Shown here in pieces: positions 1 to 8,386 of a DNA stretch of 13,148 nucleotides. Origin of the DNA: Acanthaster planci (taxonomy: Eukaryota > Echinodermata > Asteroidea > Valvatida > Acanthasteridae); contig NW_019091920.1 of assembly GCF_001949145.1 (NCBI RefSeq), positions 1 through 13,148 on the forward strand. The letters are read 5' to 3'. Numbering within the stretch: position 1 is the first letter of the stretch; each line of letters starts with the position of its first letter. The notes below the pieces were generated by a model that ran no database searches, was not told the origin of the DNA, and was given only the letters and a program-made list of their open reading frames with translations. Made by a program: the position numbers and the translations under genes.

Positions 1-242
1 GGTGGGTCGGGTTTTTGTTGGTTTCCATACAAATGCTTGTGAGCACATGTACTATTTCAACGTTGGCAGCTCATTTTACTACAAACGGGATAGGGTTTTG
101 TTTAAAAGTGGTCCCTGTTCCAGTGAATTTTGTTTTGAGGAAATAAAATTAGCGGCTAAATGTCCATAAGGGGTGTGTTTAACATGCATATGCATGCATT
201 GAAGCCTACGTGTGATTCATTGTTATGAGTTGCACAATGGCT

Positions 243-265
243 GGCGGGCGGGCGGGCGGGCGGGC
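243..265 (+). repeat. GGGC microsatellite
   Basis: Five consecutive GGG runs are separated by single C, preceded by GGC. This layout can form a G-quadruplex on the plus strand. Confidence 0.9.
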
Positions 266-427
266 ATCAGGGACTTTGGCTGCCCGCAGTGGGGCTCCAA
301 ACTTTTGGGATTTTACACTGTTTTCAATTGAGCTTGCATTACTGTAGTGCATCCATGGCATACATGTCACGAAGGGCAGCTTTACCACAGTGGGGATTCC
401 CGTGTGCGTCAGATTGCGTGCATTGTA

Positions 428-530
428 GCCTTTTGTCAAGGCCTTCGCAGTTGTGTTTGTGTAACTGCAACGCGGCTGAACCGGAGACCACATGAACGAG
501 TGACGCAGCCACGATGCCTTTTCCAACTTG
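428..530 (-). repeat. Dispersed repeat, copy 1 (inverted)
   Basis: Read on minus this runs CAAGTTGGAAAAGGCATC ... CAGTTACACA ... GAAGGCCTTGACAAAAG. It aligns at roughly 75% (by eye) with 930-1030 on plus. The ORFs that overlap it (206-541) are best explained as this repeat, not as a gene. Confidence 0.65.
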
Positions 531-929
531 CCAACTTCCATAGCTGAGCTAAATAAGAGACCCTGAGAAATGCAAGGACCGAGAACGAGTAAAACTAGGG
601 GGCGCTAGAATTCCAAGATTTGCGGGTGCTCAACAGTAGTACTAATTTAGGAACTCCGTATTTCAAGCACTGTTTTGCTTTGACCATTCGGTCAGCGAAG
701 AACTGCTAGTGTTACTTGCTAGTGTGACTCCAACGTGAGAACCACCCCGCCGCTAACGAGCATCATAATAGTTGTCATGTCACCGCTTATATACCTCAAT
801 AAACACTGCGTAAGCTTTGGAGTTGATGCCGGTTATTTTCGAGACTCGTCTGCTTCAACTATTTACTTGAAATTATGAATAATGCATATCAGAAAGCTTA
901 TGAATAATTCACCACAAACACCTCAAAAT
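531..929. other. Non-coding stretch
   Basis: No supported gene. It contains GGGGGCGCTAG (598-608), similar to the GCGCCCTCT words seen at 9886 and 11045 and, inverted, at about 2715. These are often ends of small repeats in such genomes (recalled, not searched). Confidence 0.4.
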
Positions 930-1030
930 CAAGTTGGAAAAGGCCTCTTTCTGCGCCACTCGCCTGGTCTCCTCTCCACTTCGCTTAGCAGTTACACACA
1001 CACAGCCACGAAGGCCTTGACAAAAGTTAC
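930..1030 (+). repeat. Dispersed repeat, copy 2
   Basis: It starts CAAGTTGGAAAAGGCCTC, shares TGGTCTCC, GCAGTTACACA and CGAAGGCCTTGACAAAAG with the minus strand of 428-530, and has a few short gaps. The pair forms an inverted repeat with a spacer of about 400 nt. The element class is unknown. Confidence 0.65.
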
Positions 1031-1593
1031 TGGGCCACTCTATCCTGTATATATTTTTATATGAGATGTTTTACTGTTGAAAATACCCCAATACAAATGT
1101 GTCCTGAAGTTTTTGAATTTTTTATTCCAATTAAAACACCATCTAGACAAAGAAAAGAATTGACGAACTAGACCCCACTCATTCCTTGGAAAGAAATTAC
1201 AAGTTCAGAAAAAAACTGGTCATTAACTTTTTTGAGTAGTATATATAAAAGAAACTAGTGACTTCGTTCATGGACGGATATTTGAGAAAGATGCAAGAAG
1301 CCACTTTCAAGGTGTTGATGAACACCTGTCCATTGGTTTTTGTCGTAACTTCACAAGATTGGCTGATTATGGTGTATAATATTCACCGCAACTTCCGTTC
1401 CATTCACTTGTTTCATGTTTGAGTCAACTGCTTTGTGAAAAATCGAGAGAAACAGCGCGGCATTTTCAACGATTAAATCTAAGATCTTGTAATTTATTTA
1501 AATCTATGGATTACAAGGCGTTTTTAAAAATTACCAACTTAGGAAATTCAGAAATTACACAACTTTATCTACGAAACAAGGGTATTCCGTTAC
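1031..1593. other. AT-rich stretch, nothing recognised
   Basis: Short random-looking frames only, the longest 64 codons at 1419-1613 without family resemblance or splice support. Confidence 0.5.
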
Positions 1594-1607
1594 CTCTCTC
1601 TCTCTCT
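1594..1607 (+). repeat. (CT)7 microsatellite
   Basis: A perfect CT dinucleotide run. A second short CT run lies at about 12645-12657. Confidence 0.85.
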
Positions 1608-1880
1608 GGATGATTGCAAAGGCATACGCTCTGCGTACTTGCCCTTGCTCTTGAAAAAGTCTGGAAGTCAACTGGATTGGGGCACTGTAAATAGAATAAT
1701 GATGAATAAAGAAAGAAAATCATTAACCTGATTTTTTTTTCAATTCTGGAAATTAGTATCCTTAAAGACAATGAACGAAAACCTGGAGGAAAAAGAAAAA
1801 TATTCGTGTACATTACCTTCAAGCAACCGTCCGATCTTCCTTGACAAACTGTGTGCGGCTTGCACTTTGAGCCGATTCGA

Positions 1881-1922
1881 TATACATGTACATGTACATG
1901 TACAGTACATGTACAGTACATG
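1881..1922. repeat. ACATGT/ACAGT tract
   Basis: Three ACATGT units are followed by ACAGT, ACATGT, ACAGT and ACATGT. Each ACATGT is self-complementary, so the tract is nearly palindromic. Confidence 0.85.
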
Positions 1923-1945
1923 TTTTCTGCTGTCCTTTATTTCAG

Positions 1946-2016
1946 GAGTTTGTGGTGCAGGTGTCCTGGTCCTTTGTGTGGCATTTGTACATGCCATGTG
2001 CCGACTAAAAATATAA
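1946..2016 (+). CDS. Candidate short exon encoding one membrane helix
   Basis: The acceptor TCCTTTATTTCAG ends at 1945. In the phase-1 frame the exon reads GVCGAGVLVLCVAFVHAMCR, then LKI and TAA (2014-2016): a single hydrophobic helix followed by a basic residue, as in the last exon of a type I membrane protein. The piece is short and no upstream exon was identified, so chance is a serious alternative. Confidence 0.22.
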
Positions 2017-2230
2017 CGCCCACACAGAATTTCGAACTGTTCCATGTTGGCTGTGGGGGTGTCATTTCATTTGCAAAGATTTGTGTAAAAAGTTTGTGCA
2101 AAATAATTTTGTGCATGGAGTTGGGGCAGGCTGCCAGAGGGCACACAGCCATTGAACCTAGTAACGAGTGAAGTGTATTTATTTGAGTCATTTCTGTTTA
2201 TATTTTCTTTGTTTAATATTGCATATTCAG

Positions 2231-2500
2231 TTAACAGCTGAAGATTTCCTTGCTCACGATCTGATCTACAGAGTGCGTTATGCATGCAAAACAAAACCGG
2301 CCCACCGAGCTGGAAAGTGCATTGACCCCGCCTTCTCGGGCTTGCGAACGAGTGATAATGCTACACACGAACACAAGGAAACATACGGGAATGCTGTTTC
2401 GCGGTTCGTCGTGCACTGTGCGCCGAGTCACAGTCAAGCCCGACAGGGAACTGTCGCGAAAGAAATGCAGGACTTTTACAAGTCCATTTTTTGGCAGTAG
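2231..2500 (+). CDS. Candidate terminal exon (89 residues), strand uncertain
   Basis: A long pyrimidine-rich tract ending ATATTCAG (2223-2230) precedes an open frame LTAEDFLAHDLIYRVRYACK ... EMQDFYKSIFWQ then TAG at 2498-2500. The segment 2283-2470 is much richer in GC and CpG than its surroundings. The reverse strand is also open (2611-2231) with similar plausibility. The block could instead be a dispersed repeat or a regulatory CpG patch. No family is recognised. Confidence 0.3.
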   Translation, partial: LTAEDFLAHDLIYRVRYACKTKPAHRAGKCIDPAFSGLRTSDNATHEHKETYGNAVSRFVVHCAPSHSQARQGTVAKEMQDFYKSIFWQ

Positions 2501-3082
2501 CTTTTGAGCCACATAAAATGTAATTTTAAAACTGTTGTTGGTAACACACAAATATATGCCAGTGTGAAAAGTACTTTGTGCAAAAAAATTAAACTCCAAT
2601 TCGCAAAGCAATAAAGAAAATAACTGAATACATGTATTGATTTCGTTTCAAATTTTCAGACGCGTAATAGTAAATAAACATTCAAAACGTTTCAAGACGT
2701 AGACTTCCTAGAATGAGGGCGCTTCCTCTTGCATTTGTCAATGCAATCTCCAAGCTTATAATACAGGGCTCATTCTTCTCAGGAAAACCCTTCTCCTAGC
2801 TCCAAGTCCCATACAAGGAGGCAAAAAAGTGAACTCTTTTATAGACACACAATGAGACAATGACCATAATCAGATCACGAGCCTCATCTAGACTGAATCA
2901 TATTTAGTGGTCGTCTACACCAAAAAGTGTAAAATAACGTAATTTATCCCGCAATGATTGTCAGACATTGTTGATGTAGCTTCAGATTACAGATATAAGG
3001 ATGTTTTCTTTCCAGAAATGGAAATTTCATTTTTGTCTCATAACGCAATGAAGGGATAATTTCTGGCACGTAGCACGACAAC
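2501..3082. other. AT-rich stretch, nothing recognised
   Basis: No open frame with coding character. A GAGGGCGCTTCC word lies near 2715. The 60-codon minus frame at 2944-3126 runs into the palindrome and is not credible. Confidence 0.5.
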
Positions 3083-3140
3083 TTTGTTGGAAGTTTATGC
3101 AGTACATTGTATACAATGTACTGCATAAACTTCCAACAAA
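3083..3140. repeat. Perfect 58-bp palindrome without spacer
   Basis: The left arm 3083-3111 (TTTGTTGGAAGTTTATGCAG then TACATTGTA) is exactly complementary to 3112-3140, 29 bp per arm with no loop. Beyond it, after an unequal gap, TTCTGGCACGT (3061-3071) and ACGTGCAAGAA (about 3144-3154) pair again imperfectly. Confidence 0.95.
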
Positions 3141-3288
3141 TGCACGTGCAAGAAAAGGATAAACAAAGTCGTCCATTTAGAAAAAACTAGGCCTACCCTC
3201 TTCATTTTTTTGGGGGGGTTATTATTATCAAAATAAAAATGATTAGTATAAAAAATTGCCGTGCTTGTTCACGAAATATTTAACTTAC

Positions 3289-3468
3289 CTGGAAATGCAA
3301 CAGTGTATCTAGTTCCTCCTCGGCAACAGTGTAAAATGCCTGGTGATTGCCGCTTCGATGATAACGCCGAGCTACCGTACCGAGGGGCCTACGTGGCCAA
3401 TCTGATTGATGATTTTCGACAAAGGTGTTTTCCAAAACCCGATCATCGGCTCCGTCGCAGGCTTCAAC
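3289..3468 (-). CDS. Candidate coding exon with a perfect donor
   Basis: On the minus strand a GC-richer frame reads VEACDGADDRVLENTF, then DWPRRPLGTVARRYHRSGNH, then AEEELDTLLHFQ. It ends at TTCCAG followed by GTAAGT, an ideal donor, in phase 0. Upstream the frame runs through 13 A (13 T on plus, 3469-3481) into LLLRLQLPKKKK and stays open to about 3528. The true 5' border is unclear; an acceptor at ACTATCAG (about 3506) is one option. No downstream partner exon was found and the product is not recognised. Confidence 0.35.
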
Positions 3469-3481
3469 TTTTTTTTTTTTT
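3469..3481 (+). repeat. T13 homopolymer
   Basis: Thirteen consecutive T lie beside the candidate minus-strand exon at 3289-3468. The length may be unreliable in the assembly. Confidence 0.9.
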
Positions 3482-3528
3482 GGAAGTTGTAAGCGTAGTA
3501 GTAAGTCTGATAGTGCCACAAAACATCA

Positions 3529-4370
3529 AGTTAGATGCAAAAAGTCAAACATTACAGTACTTCAATTTAATTTAAAAGTCTCAGGCCCACTATCTACTTC
3601 GTAGACGTAGCTGAGACAGGGACGAATTGAGTATTGGAAAACGGTCATGTCAAATGTATGATGCACTGCTCACTTGGCATGTTTTGAGTGACAGCGAGAA
3701 AGGGATCGGAGTCCGTATGGATCAAAACATTCTTCCTTTTCCCCCGTTAATTAGGCGTGACGAACGCGTTCTCAACAGTGGCAGCAGCAAAGGTATGCAA
3801 TGTTCAAAGACAGTGACAGAATGAATGGTGGTTGCTATCAATTCTTGTTGTAATCTGCCAAACTTCTCTTCCAGTTTACAAGCCAGTAATTGCTGTAGAC
3901 GTATGATGTATCTTTTCTACACAGACTCGGTCACATAGGCCTACATGTATTTCATTATTTTATAAGGTGTAAAAATATTTCACTGATCACTTTTAAGATT
4001 TCGACTGAATTTTTTCCCCAGTATCTTTTTCTCTAATGTTTTGGTACAATCATGATGTTTAAAAGGAAATGAATTATTTGAGTTCCTCGCCATTCACTGA
4101 CTTTGCAACATGCGTTTGGGTTACCACGTTTTTGTTTTCGATGTCGAGCTCAGCCTTTTAGGAAAAAAAGTTGAAGGTAAATTATTTCTTTGAATTTTTT
4201 ACATTAGTTTACTGCAGAGTTGTACAAAACCTCTGCTGCCTCTTCCATGTCGCAGCATTAGCAACCAAAAATCTCTTTCTCTGAACACCATCTTTGAAGG
4301 AGTAAACATAAAGAAACATCCATCTGCAAGGAAGAGATATCAACAAACAGGAGTAAAATGAAGACGCTCT
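3529..4370. other. Non-coding stretch
   Basis: The 3600-3830 part is moderately GC-rich with a 65-codon plus frame (3627-3824) lacking splice or family support. From 3830 on the DNA is AT-rich with nothing recognised. Confidence 0.4.
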
Positions 4371-4393
4371 TTTATTGTTCGATTCTCTTTATT
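4371..4393 (-). promoter_or_regulatory. Two AATAAA poly(A) signals downstream of the BEN gene
   Basis: TTTATT occurs at 4371-4376 and 4388-4393, giving two canonical AATAAA hexamers on the minus strand about 460-480 nt after the BEN stop. This is a plausible 3' UTR length, but no transcript evidence is available. Confidence 0.35.
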
Positions 4394-4587
4394 TCATTTC
4401 TTCTCAATGAGTTTAATTATATCAAAATGATGTCAATGTATTACAGTTCCTATGCAGTGCTATACATGTACACGTACTTTCAAACATTATATGATATGAG
4501 TAGACCTTGAAGTAGAATGTTACGGTTTATATTTCGTCAAATCCCGACAAGCCTTAAGAGATATTTTTGATTTTCACTTGAATAATG

Positions 4588-4593
4588 TTTTAA
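4588..4593 (-). promoter_or_regulatory. Candidate poly(A) signal ATTAAA for the BEN gene
   Basis: TTTAAT on the plus strand reads ATTAAA on the minus strand, about 260 nt past the BEN stop codon. ATTAAA is the commonest variant of AATAAA. The signal could equally be chance in AT-rich DNA. Confidence 0.25.
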
Positions 4594-4852
4594 TATAACA
4601 AAATGCAATACAACAAAGTTGAAACCTAGTTGAACAAAACCAAACCCGCCAATTACGTTCTTTTGTTAGAAAAATTCAATGACGAAACGGAAACGTGCTG
4701 GCAAACTCAAAACTTCAAAGCAGCGTACATTATTGCTTTTCTACTTAGCGAGAGATGCAGCTTTTCTGCATTTTGCGTTGACGCTGTCCATAATTTGGTT
4801 TTTTTACAGTTTCATTGTCGAGCTGCCCAGGAAAGTCAAGATGGGCCTGTGC

Positions 4853-5550
4853 TTAAATTGCACGAAACGCATGCCTTTTCCTCAGCCCCTCTTCCTTCAC
4901 CCTAGCTTTTCCATTGAAGACGTCGCCACCGTGGAAATTTGACTTCGCAAGTTCTTCATGCGAGAAAAGCTTCCCCGTCAACTTCACCACGAACTCCTTG
5001 ACACCGGTAGACCGCCAGAACACTCCATCAAACATGTCTTTCTCCACTACCAAATTAACGTCTTGGGAGCCGATCAAGCACTGCCCTCCGTCCATCGGCA
5101 CGTATACCGGCTCATTTCCTTTGCTTCTGCTGGCTTCCTCCGTCGACTGTACGCGCAGTTCCCGAACTTCTGAGCGAAGACTTGCCACTTCATGAGTTAG
5201 TTCACCCACTTTCCGCAGCAAGGTCGCATTTTGTTGAACTAAGAGATTCAACATGTTCGACGTCATCGACTGGGTGGAAGACAGGTCAGTGAATGGAATA
5301 GGTGGGAGTGAAGTACTTGCTGGCTGGGCTGGTGGCTGGCTGGGAGCGGGAAACAGGCCGGCGGGGATGGGCTCCGTGAAGGCAACGTGCGGGGATGAGG
5401 TCGATATTGGCTGGACTGGTGGTTGGCTGGGAGCGGCAGACAGGTGGGCAGGGAACCCCATGGCGTCCAGAGGAGGCTGTGAGCTAGTCAACTTCTCAGT
5501 CAGCACAGCAAGTGGCAAATTGTCTTCATCAGCACTATCAACAATTCGCT
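4853..5550 (-). CDS. BEN gene exon 2 (linker, coiled coil, BEN domain, stop)
   Basis: The acceptor is TTATTTCCACAG followed by AGCGAATTG, so the exon starts at 5550; its first two bases complete a Lys codon carried over from exon 1. The frame is open for 231 further codons to TAA at 4855-4853. The region is GC-richer than its flanks. The linker holds two related blocks about 29 residues apart (APSQPPVQP and APSQPPAQP). The C-terminal 80 residues carry the BEN pattern. Confidence 0.82.
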
Positions 5551-5904
5551 CTGTGGAAATAACCAGAATTTTACACTTTAAAACATACTCCCGCAGACAA
5601 AATATTGGATATTGCGATAGGCCTACACATCCACACACAAGTCAATCTTCCAAGCAAGTCTGAAAACAACCTTTTTCATGCTCTCAGTCGGAATGTAGTA
5701 ATTGTAAATGGCCAAAATTGTACTAAGCTTGAGCACTGTAGTTATTTCTTAAACGTACCATTTTTACGCTTTTTATAATTGACAAAACGCCTGCATTGAG
5801 ACCGTAAACTTACGAAATTTTCAGTACATGTACTCACTCTTGTCATCAACGCTCACAATTTTGGCTTTGTAGTGACCAGACTTGTACGACACTTGAACGC
5901 CCAT
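4853..5904 (-). CDS. Two-exon gene for a BEN-domain protein (254 residues)
   Basis: Seen: exon 1 (5904-5838) has an ATG in good context (G at -3, G at +4) with an in-frame stop just upstream. It joins across a 287-nt GT-AG intron to exon 2 (5550-4853), which ends in TAA. Phase fits: 67 nt leaves one base and exon 2 supplies AG. Domain order: residues 1-22, a small basic module with Y-x-x-G-x-Y-x-A-K-I; 24-43, acidic with DEDNLPLAVL; 44-111, proline/serine-rich with a duplicated block; about 122-156, leucine-heptad coiled coil; about 173-254, BEN domain with LFSHEELAKSNFHGG and a final hydrophobic helix ending AFRAI. Known: BEN domains bind DNA or chromatin proteins, often in transcriptional repressors, and sit at the C-terminus. 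Inferred: a nuclear DNA-binding or adaptor protein that dimerises through the coiled coil. Some BEN proteins come from viral or mobile sources, but this one has an intron and no visible lesion. The exact subfamily is unknown. Confidence 0.82.
5551..5837 (-). other. BEN gene intron
   Basis: This 287-nt stretch begins GTGAGTACATG and ends TTATTTCCACAG on the minus strand. It is AT-rich, contains a palindromic AGTACATGTACT near its 5' end and a TAGGCCTAC word, and shows no coding signal. Confidence 0.7.
5838..5904 (-). CDS. BEN gene exon 1 (start codon, 22 residues)
   Basis: ATG is at 5904-5902 and the exon ends at 5838 before GTGAGTA, a near-ideal donor. It encodes MGVQVSYKSG followed by HYKAKIVSVDDK plus one base. 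This V-x-Y-x-x-G-x-Y-x-A-K-I pattern resembles the short SH3/chromo-like modules that I recall preceding acidic linkers in other BEN proteins. That resemblance is from memory, not from a search. Confidence 0.75.
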
Positions 5905-6758
5905 ACCGACTCACGAGTTTTCACTCGACTCCTTGGGACAGTTTCCTCTATCCCAAACCCTGCGGGCCACTGTGTGTGCAACCACTTGATTAACTTTATT
6001 ACTAGAAGTGGCTCGGCTATATCACAGCAAATGGTCCATGATCACAGCACACTCAAAAGTCTGTCGTTCTTCTGACTTATAGTCCGTTCAGTGTCAGTAT
6101 GGTGTCCTGTTTACGTCTCCCTTGCGTTTTGACGTCGCGTGTAAGTCAAGTTGCGTCGCCTTTGAAAAGGCTGGGGAAGGCAGAAATGCGTGTCGTTAAT
6201 ATTACACCATAGTTCAGACATCAGTCTAATTTTGACAAAGATTTTGGTAAAACCACTTTGAAACCTTTAGGTAGTATTTTCAAGTTGTTAACGCTTTGTT
6301 GACGCTACTTAGTACGTTGCCTGTTGACGCTAAATAGCAAGACCGCTTAATATCAGTGTTAAACGTGGTAAGTGTTGGACATTTTATATGGTTGAGGGAA
6401 GGTTGTGCAGTTCGTCCTAAAAATCCGTTGCTTGCTTATTCGTTGCCCCCTCTACGCGTGGATGTATGTGGGGCGAAGTGGCTTTATCGTAATCACGCGC
6501 GCCAAGCCGATAGACTAGACCCAAGTCCATTTATTTAACTGCTCACTTTGACGTTAATAGGCCCTATTTAATAATACTCAGCCCTCATGCCGGTCATTGC
6601 CGATGCATGCATGTGAAGGTAAAATTCAGACTGACATATATTCATGTAGTCCTAAGCCTATCACATTACAGATTAGGCCAAGCACTGATCAATTTAGAAA
6701 GGAATTGTTTTTAAAGATTTGGTACATGTATGTTACTTTATGTTAGGCGATGGAGCTC
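5905..6758. other. Upstream region of the BEN gene
   Basis: It presumably contains the BEN promoter on minus, but no TATA box is clear. A CRE-like TGACGTCG lies at 6130-6137, and GTTGACGCT occurs twice near 6300 and 6325. The plus frames here (5872-6075, 6356-6538) show no coding character. Confidence 0.35.
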
Positions 6759-6800
6759 GGGCCTAGGCCTACATGTACATGCAGGCCTACAGGTAGGCCC
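6759..6800. repeat. Imperfect TAGGCCTA/ACATGT palindrome
   Basis: GGGCCTAGGCCTACATG faces CATGCAGGCCTACAGGTAGGCCC, giving an imperfect inverted repeat of typical genome words. It lies just downstream of the poly(A) signal of the transposase-like copy. Confidence 0.6.
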
Positions 6801-6803
6801 AAC

Positions 6804-6809
6804 TTTATT
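6804..6809 (-). promoter_or_regulatory. AATAAA poly(A) signal after the transposase-like copy
   Basis: TTTATT on plus reads AATAAA on minus, about 155 nt past the terminal stop at 6962. It directly follows (on minus) an A/T-biased stretch and precedes the TAGGCC palindrome. It is plausible as the 3' end of a transcript. Confidence 0.35.
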
Positions 6810-6961
6810 TTTCCTTTAGGGTGCAGCCATGGATGAAAAACAATACAAGGGCCCAAAAAAAGACAAGACACAACAAAACAGGAACAAACAAATCACAATA
6901 AAACGAAACAGGACAGAACCGTTATAAGAGTAGTTTCTAGGGTTATGAATACAGCACCTGT
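6810..6961 (-). other. Presumed 3' UTR of the transposase-like copy
   Basis: Between the terminal stop and the AATAAA lies a region A-rich on plus (6835-6910). No coding signal. Confidence 0.3.
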
Positions 6962-7172
6962 TCAATGGATGTCATCTTCCTCAATGTATTCTGCCTGGTT
7001 GATGGTGTGATGCACATCTGCAAATTTCACAAAACAACTCTTCGATATTACTCCGGCAAGTTGCTGCCTCAGGAAGCAACTGCGCCTGCACTGCTATAGA
7101 GGCATCTAAATCTCTCAGATAGGCTCCAACCTTTTGTTGTGGAACTGATGTCAGTCCCTCTATTATCTCCAG
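6962..7172 (-). pseudogene. Terminal transposase-like exon with a one-base slip
   Basis: The acceptor TAAATTTGCAG precedes LEIIEGLTSVPQQKVGAYLR and then LLPEAATCRSNIEELF. After that the frame turns to ICRCASHHQPGRIH and stops. The +1-shifted frame instead reads KFADVHHTINQAEYIEEDDI and then H-stop at 6964-6962, which matches the family's F-A-x-x-H-x-x-Y-N pattern. The exon is 211 nt (70 codons plus one base), so a single extra T in the TTTT run (plus-strand AAAA, 7031-7034) explains it. The family normally continues for over 100 more residues. Confidence 0.65.
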
Positions 7173-7276
7173 CTGCAAATTTAGAATTAAGACCATAATT
7201 GGAATCGCGACATATTGCAATGTCATGATAGACAACACACGAAACGATCATGTGGGTACATGTAATCACTCATTAC

Positions 7277-7503
7277 CTTGTACCATTCTTGGACATGGTT
7301 GCCCACAAAGGACTTTCCATGATATGCCTGTCTGTAGATCCATAAAGTTGACAATACTTTATCTAGTGAACTGGCCACAGGACCAGTGCCGTACATGTAG
7401 GTCAGGCCTACTGTTGCTGGGTCCATCTCCTGGGTCAGTCTATAAATTTGGGATCCTAAGTGTGACATTTTTCCATCCCTGTTAGCTCTAACATGTGTAC
7501 CAT
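7277..7503 (-). CDS. Transposase-like exon with RQAYHGKSFVGNHV
   Basis: A 227-nt block runs from an acceptor (AAACATCTCAG) to the donor TACAAG then GTAATG: two bases plus 75 intact codons. It carries MSHLGSQIYRL, then GPVASSLDKVLSTL and RQAYHGKSFVGNHV. The last string is the most conserved signature I recall for this family, where the usual form ends in H-V-H-K. The intron to the next exon is 104 nt and the phase is 0. Confidence 0.65.
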
Positions 7504-7699
7504 CTGAGATGTTTGACGAGGGCTAGATCACTGAAATTGATTTCAAACTTTTTATTTGTTTGACACAACTGATGGTCAGGCTTGTGACATGAATACTCGA
7601 ATGCATCGAAGAGTTTCTTGTCTACACCAAGCGAGACGTGGAGACTGGGAACAACCAAGTGTAAAATGACAAAGTAAAGAGAAAATGAAATTGGTGTTT
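7504..7699 (-). pseudogene. Transposase-like exon with PSLHVSLG
   Basis: An excellent acceptor (CTGTTCTCTGTTTCAG) precedes a frame reading LVVPSLHVSLGVDKKLFDAF and then EYSCHKPDHQL. This matches the family pattern P-G-L-H-I-S-L-G-x-x-x-K-L-F followed by a Cys/His pair. A second acceptor sits at 7645. The 3' border is unresolved: either a small intron, or direct continuation into the next block with one extra base. The frame itself ends at a TAG (7490-7488). Confidence 0.6.
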
Positions 7700-7863
7700 C
7701 TGAAACAGAGAACAGGTACAGTGTACATGTAACTCGACCAACTCTAGACTTTGGGCTTAATGTAGGGCCGGCACTGATACGTCAAAACTGTTTCTGAGTT
7801 ACAAACAGTGACTAGATGAATAATCCGTTTTGTATTCCCAACTAATTACAACTTTAAACTTAC

Positions 7864-8036
7864 ATGGTCAATTTTAATGAGCATCATTGACTCATGAACC
7901 ACACTGAAGGAACCTCTTTGGCTCTGTGTTTTTCCCCGTGATCTTCATGAAATGCCTTCAGGTCAGCAGGAATAGAAGCCTGTGTTCTAGTTTTGCATGG
8001 ACCTCGTGCACAGTAGAACTTAGAAGATGCATCGAG
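7864..8036 (-). pseudogene. Transposase-like exon with a phase break
   Basis: The block starts at an acceptor (GCTTAAGCAG) and ends at a near-perfect donor (CAT then GTAAGT). It reads GPCKTRTQASIPADLKAFHE up to HRAKE in one frame. That frame hits a stop soon after (...WFMSQ*), while the family-like continuation SVVHESMMLIKIDH lies in another frame. The exon is 173 nt, one short of a multiple of three, as expected for a single-base loss near 7920. The acceptor lies inside one arm of a CTTAAGC inverted repeat. Confidence 0.6.
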
Positions 8037-8257
8037 CTGCTTAAGCATAAAGTTTACTTACATGTAAGTGAAACAAAATCTTGCTTGATAAATCAGGTAA
8101 CTAGCCAAAACTCTGTGCATACTCTTTTGGAATGGTATAAATTTAGCTGTCTTTTGGTCAGCATGACAATCACATTGAGTTTGAGCTAGTAACCTTTGCT
8201 TATTAACATTAAGCTAGGTTTTTTCGCGCTTAAGCAGATTTTGTGCTTAAGCAGCTC
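8034..8257. repeat. CTTAAGC inverted-repeat element
   Basis: GAGCTGCTTAAGCATAAA (8034-8051) is complementary at 17 of 18 bases to TTTGTGCTTAAGCAGCTC (8240-8257). The right side also holds a direct repeat GCTTAAGCAG at 8228 and 8245. It looks like a small non-autonomous element within the transposase-like copy. Confidence 0.5.
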
Positions 8258-8386
8258 TATGAAGTTGGCCTTTCAGATGTAGCAGTATCTCACTATGAAG
8301 ATAAGAGGTACACCTGTAATTAAAATGAATTTACATGTAAACGTACCACTCACAAATATTTGCCAATTTTTGTAACATGAACCTAC

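Noticed and set aside
206-541. 111-codon minus ORF
   Set aside because: It lies largely on the dispersed repeat and the GGGC microsatellite, with no splice support.
1740-2045. Minus ORFs over the ACATGT tract (Cys/Thr and His/Val repeats)
   Set aside because: They are translations of a simple repeat.
7926-8189. 87-codon plus ORF
   Set aside because: It lies antisense to the transposase-like exons and has no coding character.
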